This document shows, piece by piece, positions 1-7,547 of a DNA stretch of 24,075 nucleotides. Under the pieces are notes generated by a model. The model had not been told where the DNA came from, ran no database searches, and saw only the letters and a list, made by a program, of their open reading frames with translations. A program made the position numbers and the translations under genes. Positions within the stretch are counted from its first letter, which is position 1. Every line of letters begins with the position of its first letter. The DNA is from Lentisphaeria bacterium UBA1724 (lineage in GTDB: Bacteria; Verrucomicrobiota; Lentisphaeria; Oligosphaerales; Oligosphaeraceae): positions 1-24,075 of the forward strand of contig DCIO01000020.1 in assembly GCA_002315885.1 (NCBI GenBank), read 5' to 3'.

Positions 1-1745
1 GCGCGTATCATCTCCACCGCCACGGAACCATCCTCCGCTTCCTCCACAAGCACCTGCTCTTCCTTCAAAATTTCCGCGGCGACCTCTCGATTGAGCTCGT
101 TGTCCTCCACCAGCAGTATCCGCTTTCCCATGAGATTTTCCAGAGAAACCAAAGGACTTTCCTCGCGGATTTCATCCGTCGTATCTGACCAATCCGCCAG
201 ACGGAAATCAAAATGGACCACGACGCGTGTGCCCTTCCCTAGCGTGCTTTCAATTTGGATTGTGCCATTCATGAGGTCGATGAGGCGCTTGGCAATTGCC
301 ATTCCCAACCCCGTTCCCTGGATGCCGCTCTTGGTGGAGTTCTCCGCCCGTTCAAATGCCTCGTAGATATGATCCAGGAGCTCCTTGCTTATGCCGATAC
401 CCGTATCCTCAACAATGCAATCAAAGGAGGCCATACCAGCGAGATTTTCGTTTGTCTGACGCAGAGTAAAAATCACATCACCGCCCGGACGGGTGTATTT
501 TACCGCATTACTCAGGATATTCAGTAGGACCTGATTCACGTGCAGACGGTCTGCCAAGACCATCCGATTACGGACATTCTCTATACGAAGTTGCAGATTC
601 AGGCGTCCAGTATCCGCTCCCTCGCGCATGATGGTAATCATGGAGGTGGCGGCCTCAATGACGTCCACCCGGGCTTCTTCAATGTTCACCTTGCCGCTTT
701 CAATCCGTGCCATATCCAGCACCTCATTAATCAGCGTCAGCAGATGACGTCCCGCCAAATCCACCTTTCCCAGGCAATCCGACACCTTCGCCGTATTCCC
801 GAGATTCCGGCGCGCCATATCCGTAAAACCGATAATTGCATTCATGGGTGTGCGGATATCATGGGACATGTTGAACAAGAAAGCACTCTTGGCGACATTG
901 GCCGCCTCGGCCTTCTCCAATGCGGCCAATTCCTTCCTCGTCTGGATATCCACATCATGGAACCCCACAATGACATGGCCCTCTTGCTTGGGAGCGGCAA
1001 CGAATTTCACCTGGTAATACTTTACCTGCCCATCTGCCAATGTCCGGAAATTCGCAAAATAGATGCGGTTCTTCTTGAGTTCGGAGAGCACATGCTCTTT
1101 CTGGGTGGACGCCAGAAATGCCTTCCGGTCATCGGGATGAACCAGCACATTCGCCAGCATGTCCAGGCGCTCGCGGAAACTCGAAATCTGTCGCCAATAG
1201 GGAATATGCTCCTCGAAGAAGGAATCGTAACGGTAGTGTATTTCGGCACAATCGTAGCACGACACATACTCCACGCACCCGAAATCTTGCGTCAAGGCGG
1301 CAATCACCGCCATGTCGCGTTCCGCACTCCGTGTCTGTTCCGTGATATCCGTGAACCCAAACGCGACATGGTCGGGATCCGCACCACGAATCACCTGAAA
1401 ACGGTAGTACTTCTCCACACCATCGCGGATATCCCGCATGGCCACAGAAAACTCCTTGACCGTCTGCAACCGCTTGCGGATGTACTCGGGACGAGTCGCC
1501 TCGAACATCTTCGCACGGTCGTCTGGATGGACGTCGGTGTTGACATAGGTGTCAATGGACTCCAAATAGTTGACCAATTTGCCATAACGCTTCTCCAAAT
1601 CCGCATCACGGTGGTAGGCAATCAACGAATTTTCCTTCAAGTTGACATAATACGCCGAGACGAAAGTATCCACAAAGATATCCGCCAGAGTCTTCGCTTT
1701 GGCGTACTCAAACTCAATGCCATGTTCAGAGATGCCACCATTCAT
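1..1745 (-). CDS. PAS-PAS hybrid sensor histidine kinase, C-terminus cut off by the window edge
   Basis: The reading frame runs from the ATG at 1745 through position 1 with no stop, giving 581 codons. No membrane segment or signal peptide is visible, so a cytoplasmic sensor is likely. Two PAS-fold segments are suggested by the repeated HPDDR motif (about residues 73-77 and 203-207), each followed by a short strand-rich stretch. A HisKA box (SHDIRTPMN, phospho-acceptor His295) follows. The HATPase domain has an N box (NILSNAVKY, about 409-417), DTGIGI (447-452) and GTGLGM (477-482). A receiver domain then starts (ILLVEDNELN, about 543-552) and is truncated before its phospho-acceptor Asp. It is the third gene of an operon with the solute-binding protein, 10 bases downstream of that stop, and a GAGGG ribosome-binding site overlaps the stop. 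Family role is established: autophosphorylation and phosphorelay. The signal is unknown. Confidence 0.9.
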   Translation of the reverse strand, partial: MNGGISEHGIEFEYAKAKTLADIFVDTFVSAYYVNLKENSLIAYHRDADLEKRYGKLVNYLESIDTYVNTDVHPDDRAKMFEATRPEYIRKRLQTVKEFSVAMRDIRDGVEKYYRFQVIRGADPDHVAFGFTDITEQTRSAERDMAVIAALTQDFGCVEYVSCYDCAEIHYRYDSFFEEHIPYWRQISSFRERLDMLANVLVHPDDRKAFLASTQKEHVLSELKKNRIYFANFRTLADGQVKYYQVKFVAAPKQEGHVIVGFHDVDIQTRKELAALEKAEAANVAKSAFLFNMSHDIRTPMNAIIGFTDMARRNLGNTAKVSDCLGKVDLAGRHLLTLINEVLDMARIESGKVNIEEARVDVIEAATSMITIMREGADTGRLNLQLRIENVRNRMVLADRLHVNQVLLNILSNAVKYTRPGGDVIFTLRQTNENLAGMASFDCIVEDTGIGISKELLDHIYEAFERAENSTKSGIQGTGLGMAIAKRLIDLMNGTIQIESTLGKGTRVVVHFDFRLADWSDTTDEIREESPLVSLENLMGKRILLVEDNELNREVAAEILKEEQVLVEEAEDGSVAVEMIR

Positions 1746-1755
1746 GGGACTACCC

Positions 1756-3807
1756 TCAATCAAGATTCTGTCGTTCGTTGCGGAATTGTTCTGGCGAGAG
1801 ATGCTGGAAATGCTTCACCGTCTCCATCATGCAGTCGGTCATTGCCAAACCAAGTGTAAAGTATTTTCCTGTTTTCGTCTTTTCTTTCAGGAGTTCCTGA
1901 GGCAGATGGGAAGAGAATACGGCAAAGAGGTATTCCTCATCGTCCGACCATCCTTCCTCCCGAAAAGCCCAGGCGTATGGGAGGTGGGAGCTATATTCTC
2001 CTGACTGATATGTCAAGCCGTTCTTGTGCAACTCCCGCACTTCCTTCCCTGTCAGAAGCACCGCCCCCAGTCCGCCACCCAACCGAGGTTGGATTGTTGA
2101 CAGCACAACGCCATTACAATCCCCCTGGTAGAGTCTGGCACTGCTGGCTTCCATGAAAATCCCAGGCTTCCACTGACGATTGACACGATAGGGCATCAGT
2201 GCGCCAGAGACCTGCCGCGGCATACCCGCCGGAAGTTGCGCCGTTTCCGTCAGATGCCGCTGGAGTCCCGATGCCATGCTGACTGCCAGGAACCGCGCAG
2301 TCTCTTCCACCGAGAAATCCCCGTCAATCCTGCCAAAGGGCTCCTCTGCATCTCCATGGGAAAGGAATGCCGCCTCCGCATCCCGCAACTCCACCAATAT
2401 ATCCGCCGTAGTATAGAGACTGCCATCTGGTTTCTTCGTATCCAAGAGCCAACGATTCATGACCTCGCCGACTTTGACGATGACCGAGTCATCAAACTTG
2501 GGATAATACCATGGCATGACATAGCCAGCCTGAATCTGCGGAATGTATTCTGCATAACACCGTCCTTCATCCATCAGGAAGGTATTTAGGGGAATAAAGA
2601 CATCCGAACTACTTGCCTTGCAGAATTCCACAAAGTCATTCCGACAGAAGTATTCCATGACCGTCAGAGCCTTCTGGAGCTTCTTTTGATTCCGGGGTTC
2701 CCCAAGTCGGCGGTTCAAAGAAATGTAGAAGTTGTCGTAAATGCAGAAACAGTCGTTGTCGCCCTCCTCATTGAACCAAGGCATGATGGCGTATTCGTCG
2801 GAAATCTTCCGTTCTCCGATGCCACGGAACCGGGGCGCACCGGCATGCTGCGCATTGTTTCCATCATATCGGATGTATTTCCCTTCCAGGCATACGAATT
2901 CACCCGCGGAATCCGCCTCGTATGCCTCGGGCACAGGGCGACCGGTCTTGTCGTAAAGAGTCCCGATGTATGGGAGCGGATGGGAGACGATATCCAAATA
3001 GAAAGCGGAATTCCGCCGACTCTTGAAGACCGTCGTGGCATCCGAACTACGCACATCACCGAAAAAACCGCATTCCTTCAGTTTATTCAGGTAAGAAAGG
3101 GATTTTTCGATAGGGCTCAAATCGGTGGTATCCCCCGATAGGAATTTTTCCAGCCATTGGGTTCCTGCGGGAGTAAAGAGTGCCGTCACTCCCGCAAAAT
3201 GGAAGAGATAATTGAAACCATGTCCACTCAACGATGTGGCGGTGGTGCTGACCTCGTAGCCCGCCTGGCGAATCTTCGGTATCAGCGCCTGCAACTCCGC
3301 AAAATTGCGTGGAGGCGTCCAGCCATTTTCCTGAAACATGGTCTTGTTGTATTGGATGCCGATAAGTTTCGAGGAATAGGGCAACTGGAAAACCGAACCA
3401 TCCTGGCTCAAGGTATGAAGCCGACGCTGCCGGAAGGCATCCACAAAACTGAACTGCGTCAAATCCAGCAGTTTATCCCGTTGCAATTTTTGGGGGAAAG
3501 GCGCCCACATGGTAATGATGTCCGGCATGTCGTCATGAGCCAGACGAGTGATGTTGTTCCCGGAGCTGTTGGAAGTGATATTGCTCTGAAAAATCACCTC
3601 AATGCCGATGCGACGGAGTTCCTTCTGGAGATTGAGATAGTATTCAGGGATGACATGGCTGTCAATATTGATGGTCAATGGCGACTCGTCCTGCGGCACC
3701 TCTGCCATGCGCCGAGATGGCCGAATGAAGAGTCCGCAAAGCAGCATCATGGAAGCCACCAGTACCACAAGGATGAGGATGATTGTCGTTCTCTTGGCGC
3801 TCGTCAT
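1756..3807 (-). CDS. Membrane-anchored extracellular solute-binding protein with a C-terminal 5'-nucleotidase-C-like region
   Basis: Protein of 683 residues. An N-terminal hydrophobic segment (about residues 6-26) follows a short basic start and has no convincing lipobox, so it is probably an uncleaved anchor. The next ~450 residues read as a family-1 ABC-type solute-binding protein: a PDIITMWAP segment, then a YNKTMFQENGW-type hinge and many aromatic residues. About residues 499-640 resemble the 5'-nucleotidase C-terminal domain: an EETARFLAV start, a YQGD motif, LTGKEVREL (about 585-593) and an EEYLFAVFS strand. That match is by eye and tentative. I chose the ATG at 3807 because AGGAGGG sits just ahead of it. 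An in-frame ATG at 3822 overlaps the upstream kinase stop as ATGA. It lies between two hybrid kinases with no permease or ATPase nearby, so a ligand-sensing role is more likely than transport. Confidence 0.8.
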   Translation of the reverse strand: MTSAKRTTIILILVVLVASMMLLCGLFIRPSRRMAEVPQDESPLTINIDSHVIPEYYLNLQKELRRIGIEVIFQSNITSNSSGNNITRLAHDDMPDIITMWAPFPQKLQRDKLLDLTQFSFVDAFRQRRLHTLSQDGSVFQLPYSSKLIGIQYNKTMFQENGWTPPRNFAELQALIPKIRQAGYEVSTTATSLSGHGFNYLFHFAGVTALFTPAGTQWLEKFLSGDTTDLSPIEKSLSYLNKLKECGFFGDVRSSDATTVFKSRRNSAFYLDIVSHPLPYIGTLYDKTGRPVPEAYEADSAGEFVCLEGKYIRYDGNNAQHAGAPRFRGIGERKISDEYAIMPWFNEEGDNDCFCIYDNFYISLNRRLGEPRNQKKLQKALTVMEYFCRNDFVEFCKASSSDVFIPLNTFLMDEGRCYAEYIPQIQAGYVMPWYYPKFDDSVIVKVGEVMNRWLLDTKKPDGSLYTTADILVELRDAEAAFLSHGDAEEPFGRIDGDFSVEETARFLAVSMASGLQRHLTETAQLPAGMPRQVSGALMPYRVNRQWKPGIFMEASSARLYQGDCNGVVLSTIQPRLGGGLGAVLLTGKEVRELHKNGLTYQSGEYSSHLPYAWAFREEGWSDDEEYLFAVFSSHLPQELLKEKTKTGKYFTLGLAMTDCMMETVKHFQHLSPEQFRNERQNLD

Positions 3808-3818
3808 GGTTACCCTCC

Positions 3819-6026
3819 TCATACCACAGGGGGACGCGGGTGGTCGCCTTTGTAGAAATTCCGTAGCGCCTTCAGCACGTAACTCAATTCGATGGGTTTG
3901 CTCAGGTGCTCGTTCATGCCTGCCTCACGGGTGCGGCGGACATCCTCCTCAAAGGCATTGGCTGTCATGGCCAGGATGGGAATGGTCTTGGCGTCAGGAC
4001 GCTCCATGGAGCGGATGGTCATGGTGGCCTGAAGACCATCCATCACAGGCATCATCACATCCATCAGGATGAAATCAAAGGTCCCGGGGACATTCCGCAT
4101 GAAACAATCCACCGCCTGCTGACCATCTTCCACACAGACCACTTCCAAGCCCTCGGACTCCAGTAATTCTCGGGCAATCTCGCTGTTCATTTCATTGTCC
4201 TCCGCCAGCAAGACCCGGGCGCCCTTCAGGGAAATGCCCGAGAGAGCCTGCCCCGCCGTCTGGGCATGGTCGTTCTTGTCCACGGGGAAAGGCAAGACCA
4301 CCGTAAAAAGACTGCCCTCGCCGAATGTACTCTCCACCGTGATTGTCCCGCCCATCAACTCGACATATTTCTTGGTGATGGCCATGCCCAAGCCCGTGCC
4401 CTTGTAGCGGGAACGAGCGCCGTCATCTTCCTGGGAAAAGGCATCGAAAATGCGCTGCAGGAACTCGGGTTTCATGCCAATGCCAGTATCCCGGATATCA
4501 AATTGCACTCGACAGACATCCCCCTCCAAGGCAATCTCGGAAGCCTTGCAGTAGATGCCGCCGCCATCGGGCGTGAATTTCACTGCGTTGCCCAGGATGT
4601 TGATGAGAATCTGGCGCAGATGGAGGTCATCACCAAACACCCAGGGATGCTTCACCCCCGAAATATCCGACTCGAATTCCAATTTGCGGTTGTTGATTTG
4701 CCCACGGATGATGGAGACACAATTCGCCACCGTGGCAGACAAATTGAAAGACGCCGAAGAAATCACCGTCTTGCCGCTCTCGATGCGGCTCAAATCCAGG
4801 ACATCGTTCACCAGAGCCAGCAGATGGTGCGAAGAAATCAGAATCTTCCCCAGACACGAGGCGACCTTGGTGGAATCCTGAAGATTCTTCTTGGCCAGTT
4901 CCGTCATGCCCATGATGCCATTGATGGGCGTACGGATATCGTGAGACATGTGGGAAAGGAATTCCGTCTTGGCCACGGATGCCTCCTGGGCCGCCTGGGC
5001 CGCCTGTTCCAGGAAACGGTTCGCTTCTTCCTTCTTCACCAGCAATTCACGCTCGGTCACCAGCCGATGAACGAAAATCACCATCGACACCGCCGCGATG
5101 CCCAAGAGAAGGACCATCCCCGCCAGATACCAGAAAATCGTGGTAAGGCGATTCGACGCACCGGAATCCAGGCACTCCGTTGGCACCGTAAACGTAAGAT
5201 ACCAGGGAGTATCCTCGATCTGTGCCATGCAGGCGAAGGCCTTCTTGCTTTGTCCAGCATAATACGCTTCCGCACAACAGGTCTTGCCACAACGCAACTG
5301 TGAAATCATCTGTTCCACGTCCTCCCCATGGAAGAAATCGCAATAGCGACGCAGTTTATTGAAGTAGTTGGAGCCTTCGATGAGGATGCCCATGGAATAG
5401 CGCTTGAAGAGCATCAACCCCGCGTCATCCAAAATGAAGGCATTGGAGGACTGCCGGAATTCCGTGTAGAAACGGGAGAGCATATACTCGATGGAACGGG
5501 CGAAGGCAAAATGGGTAATGAGCACCTCCCGACCATCAAACTGCGTCTTGACCGGTGTGGGAAGACGCTGCAGGAAATACATCATGTCCTCATTGCTGTC
5601 CAGGAAGGTCTTCTTTTCGATATAGACTTGGCGTTCAGGCCGCTCCGCCGTCAGGCGCCATAGACTGCTTTGCTTGCCGACCAGCCCATCCTCCGTATAG
5701 AAATGCCCCTTCTCGTCAAACAGCAGAATGCCGACGGTGTCATCGGGATGGGAGCGATTGAAGGTCTTGACATTCTCGAAGATATTGATATTCTTCTGCA
5801 GTTCGTCTCCCAGGAATGCCTGGAAGAGGAACGCCAGCTCCCAGGAATCCTTCATGGTATGGGAGAGGATTCGCGCAGATTGGGTAGTCACCTCTGTCAA
5901 GTGATTCTGGCGTTCTGCATAGAGACTCCTCTCCATGGCATCAAAAAGATGCCGTGTCAGTTGTCCTATGACCAGGAATACCAGAATCAACAGGATGATG
6001 GGAACGATGACTCGTTTCTTGCTCAT
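3819..6026 (-). CDS. Transmembrane hybrid histidine kinase with C-terminal receiver domain
   Basis: Protein of 735 residues. The order is: TM1 (about 5-22), an extracytoplasmic sensor region of ~270 residues compatible with a Cache-like fold, TM2 (about 293-320), a short Ala/Glu-rich linker, HisKA (SHDIRTPINGI, His362), HATPase (N box NILGNAVKF; DTGIGM about 513-518; GTGLGMAI about 543-550) and a complete receiver domain. The receiver has LLAEDN, the acceptor Asp in LMDVMMP (about 656) and a conserved Lys in LSKP (about 710). A GTG at 6113 is in frame, but the candidate promoter (TTGTGA at 6110-6115, TATATT at 6088-6093) would place transcription start near 6081. The ATG at 6026 is therefore preferred. 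It is the first gene of the operon with the solute-binding protein and the second kinase. No DNA-binding output domain is encoded here. Confidence 0.92.
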   Translation of the reverse strand: MSKKRVIVPIILLILVFLVIGQLTRHLFDAMERSLYAERQNHLTEVTTQSARILSHTMKDSWELAFLFQAFLGDELQKNINIFENVKTFNRSHPDDTVGILLFDEKGHFYTEDGLVGKQSSLWRLTAERPERQVYIEKKTFLDSNEDMMYFLQRLPTPVKTQFDGREVLITHFAFARSIEYMLSRFYTEFRQSSNAFILDDAGLMLFKRYSMGILIEGSNYFNKLRRYCDFFHGEDVEQMISQLRCGKTCCAEAYYAGQSKKAFACMAQIEDTPWYLTFTVPTECLDSGASNRLTTIFWYLAGMVLLLGIAAVSMVIFVHRLVTERELLVKKEEANRFLEQAAQAAQEASVAKTEFLSHMSHDIRTPINGIMGMTELAKKNLQDSTKVASCLGKILISSHHLLALVNDVLDLSRIESGKTVISSASFNLSATVANCVSIIRGQINNRKLEFESDISGVKHPWVFGDDLHLRQILINILGNAVKFTPDGGGIYCKASEIALEGDVCRVQFDIRDTGIGMKPEFLQRIFDAFSQEDDGARSRYKGTGLGMAITKKYVELMGGTITVESTFGEGSLFTVVLPFPVDKNDHAQTAGQALSGISLKGARVLLAEDNEMNSEIARELLESEGLEVVCVEDGQQAVDCFMRNVPGTFDFILMDVMMPVMDGLQATMTIRSMERPDAKTIPILAMTANAFEEDVRRTREAGMNEHLSKPIELSYVLKALRNFYKGDHPRPPVV

Positions 6027-6087
6027 CGGGGATAGGGAGACGGAAAACAGTTGATACTCTAAAATGGACGAAGCCGCGTACACAAGC

Positions 6088-6115
6088 AATATATACCAGA
6101 TGGTAATTTTCACAA
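6088..6115 (-). promoter_or_regulatory. Candidate promoter of the kinase/solute-binding operon
   Basis: On the minus strand TTGTGA (6115-6110) is followed after 16 bases by TATATT (6093-6088), which would place transcription start near 6081 and give a leader of about 55 bases before the ATG at 6026. This is a sequence-pattern call only. Confidence 0.45.
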
Positions 6116-6144
6116 GTCATAACCGCAACCACAGCGGCCTTCTC

Positions 6145-6172
6145 TTCCCGCTTTTTCGCCAGGGGATATATT
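6145..6172 (+). promoter_or_regulatory. Candidate promoter of the MFS transporter gene
   Basis: TATATT at 6167-6172 is preceded by a weak -35-like TTCCCG at 6145-6150 with a 16-base spacer. Transcription would start near 6179, upstream of the ATG at 6212 and downstream of an in-frame TTG at 6173. It diverges from the kinase-operon promoter about 30 bases away. Confidence 0.35.
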
Positions 6173-6211
6173 TTGGAAACACACCGTTCCGAATTCAATT
6201 TCGTCCCCAAT

Positions 6212-7456
6212 ATGCCTCCCCTATCTCTTCCATCCAGACGACTCTTCGTATCCTTTGCGGTGCTTTTCGTCGTCTCGCAACTCCTCGGACTTGTCTGCTG
6301 GAGCCTGGTGCCACGCATCGCACCGCTACTCCTGGACCAGGTGGGATGCTCCGCCACCGCCATGGGATGGATTCTTGGCACACTGCCACAGGCGTTCACA
6401 CTGGTCATCACACCCATCATCAGCATTCTCAGCGACCGAACTCCACCAGGGAGATTCGGACGGCGAATACCATATATCTGGGGCTCAGCCATCGTATTGT
6501 GTATGTGCCTCATCCAAATCGGAGAATTCTGCTTCAGCCACTCTCTCCTTGTCTCCGCACTACTCCAATTCGCCCTCGTCTCCGTCATCCCCACCACATT
6601 GTTCTATCTGCTAATTCCCGATGTCCTTCCAACAAAGTTCATCGGCCGCTTCACCGCCTGGAATGGAATGGGCTCGTCACTCTGCGCAGCCGCCTTCAAT
6701 ACCTGGGGACTGGACTGGAGCACAAACCATATCCGCGCCGTCATGTATCTGGCGGCCGCACTCTTCCTCATCGCGGTGGGAACACTGGTCTTCCTGCGGG
6801 AAATGCCCCCCGATGCGAATGCGTCGACAACGCCAACACGCACACCGCTACGGAAGACACTCGCCGTATGCCTGAAGAACAAAAATCACCTGGGCATTTT
6901 TCTCAGCATGGGGCTGAATCAGGCTTCCATGATTCTCAGAACGCTCTTCGGCATCCTCTTCGTAACAAAGACCCTGGAACTCACCGTCAAGCAATGCGGT
7001 CAAATCAGCGGCATCTGCGCACTGGTGGGGGCGATTTCAGCACTGGCAGTCGGTCATTGGGTGGACAAATCACGTCCCGTGAAAGTCTACCTCATCGGCT
7101 CCGTCGTCGTGGCGGCCATCAGCATCCTGGGCTTCTTCGGCGCCCAGGGGCTCTACAGCTATGCAGTCATCGCACTGCTTACCACAATCTTCTACTCCAT
7201 CCAGTCCACCGCATACATGCCCTTGCTGGTCAAACTCTTCCCACGAGAGCACTTCGGGCTCCTCTACAGCGCCAACGCCACAGTCTGCTCCCTGATGGTC
7301 ATGGCGGGCAGTTCCCTGGGAGGCTTCCTCACGGAACAACTGAGCTACCGATTCATCTTCCTTTGGGATTTCCTCTTGACAACCCTGGCCACAATCTGCA
7401 TGGTGCTGGTCTGCCGACATGCAACCGCAGAAAATCCCCCACAACCACCGCAGTAA
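6212..7456 (+). CDS. MFS transporter, probably for a sugar or glycoside
   Basis: Protein of 414 residues, rich in hydrophobic segments and consistent with the 12-TM major facilitator fold. Between the second and third helices it has the motif-A-like loop SDRTPPGRFGRR (about residues 74-85). Its D-R...RFGRR-PYI shape is typical of sucrose/maltoside-type and related sugar porters. A second half-repeat starts after a hydrophilic central loop near residue 205 (PPDANAST region). The substrate cannot be read from the sequence. The ATG at 6212 is preferred to the TTG at 6173 because the candidate -10 box ends at 6172; no Shine-Dalgarno sequence is visible. The ADP-ribosylglycohydrolase-family gene follows after 91 bases on the same strand, so transporter and enzyme may share a substrate pathway. 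Confidence 0.88.
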   Translation: MPPLSLPSRRLFVSFAVLFVVSQLLGLVCWSLVPRIAPLLLDQVGCSATAMGWILGTLPQAFTLVITPIISILSDRTPPGRFGRRIPYIWGSAIVLCMCLIQIGEFCFSHSLLVSALLQFALVSVIPTTLFYLLIPDVLPTKFIGRFTAWNGMGSSLCAAAFNTWGLDWSTNHIRAVMYLAAALFLIAVGTLVFLREMPPDANASTTPTRTPLRKTLAVCLKNKNHLGIFLSMGLNQASMILRTLFGILFVTKTLELTVKQCGQISGICALVGAISALAVGHWVDKSRPVKVYLIGSVVVAAISILGFFGAQGLYSYAVIALLTTIFYSIQSTAYMPLLVKLFPREHFGLLYSANATVCSLMVMAGSSLGGFLTEQLSYRFIFLWDFLLTTLATICMVLVCRHATAENPPQPPQ

Positions 7457-7489
7457 CTCCATCTCCTGCGCAAAGGCCGACATTTGCGT

Positions 7490-7495
7490 TATATT
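7490..7495 (+). promoter_or_regulatory. Possible -10 box ahead of the ADP-ribosylglycohydrolase-family gene
   Basis: TATATT lies in the 91-base gap after the MFS stop. No good -35 hexamer is visible, and the following leader (about 7502-7547) is rich in T and A with no Shine-Dalgarno sequence. It is listed because the same hexamer recurs ahead of other transcription units here. Confidence 0.25.
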
Positions 7496-7547
7496 TATCC
7501 AGTGTTTTTCCCTGTTTTCCCCATTCACTCATAACACAATAACAAAA

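Noticed and set aside
540..1859. 439-codon plus-strand open frame opposite the truncated kinase
   Set aside because: The minus-strand frame encodes intact HisKA, HATPase and receiver motifs through the same bases. The plus frame is His/Arg-rich with no domain pattern.
1756..3822. Lipoprotein signal on the solute-binding protein
   Set aside because: The only Cys near the hydrophobic segment is preceded by Met-Leu-Leu, which does not fit a lipobox. A simple membrane anchor is more likely.
6064..7542. 492-codon plus-strand frame overlapping the MFS gene
   Set aside because: It lacks membrane segments and is rich in His, Arg, Pro and Thr. The MFS frame has the helices and motif A.
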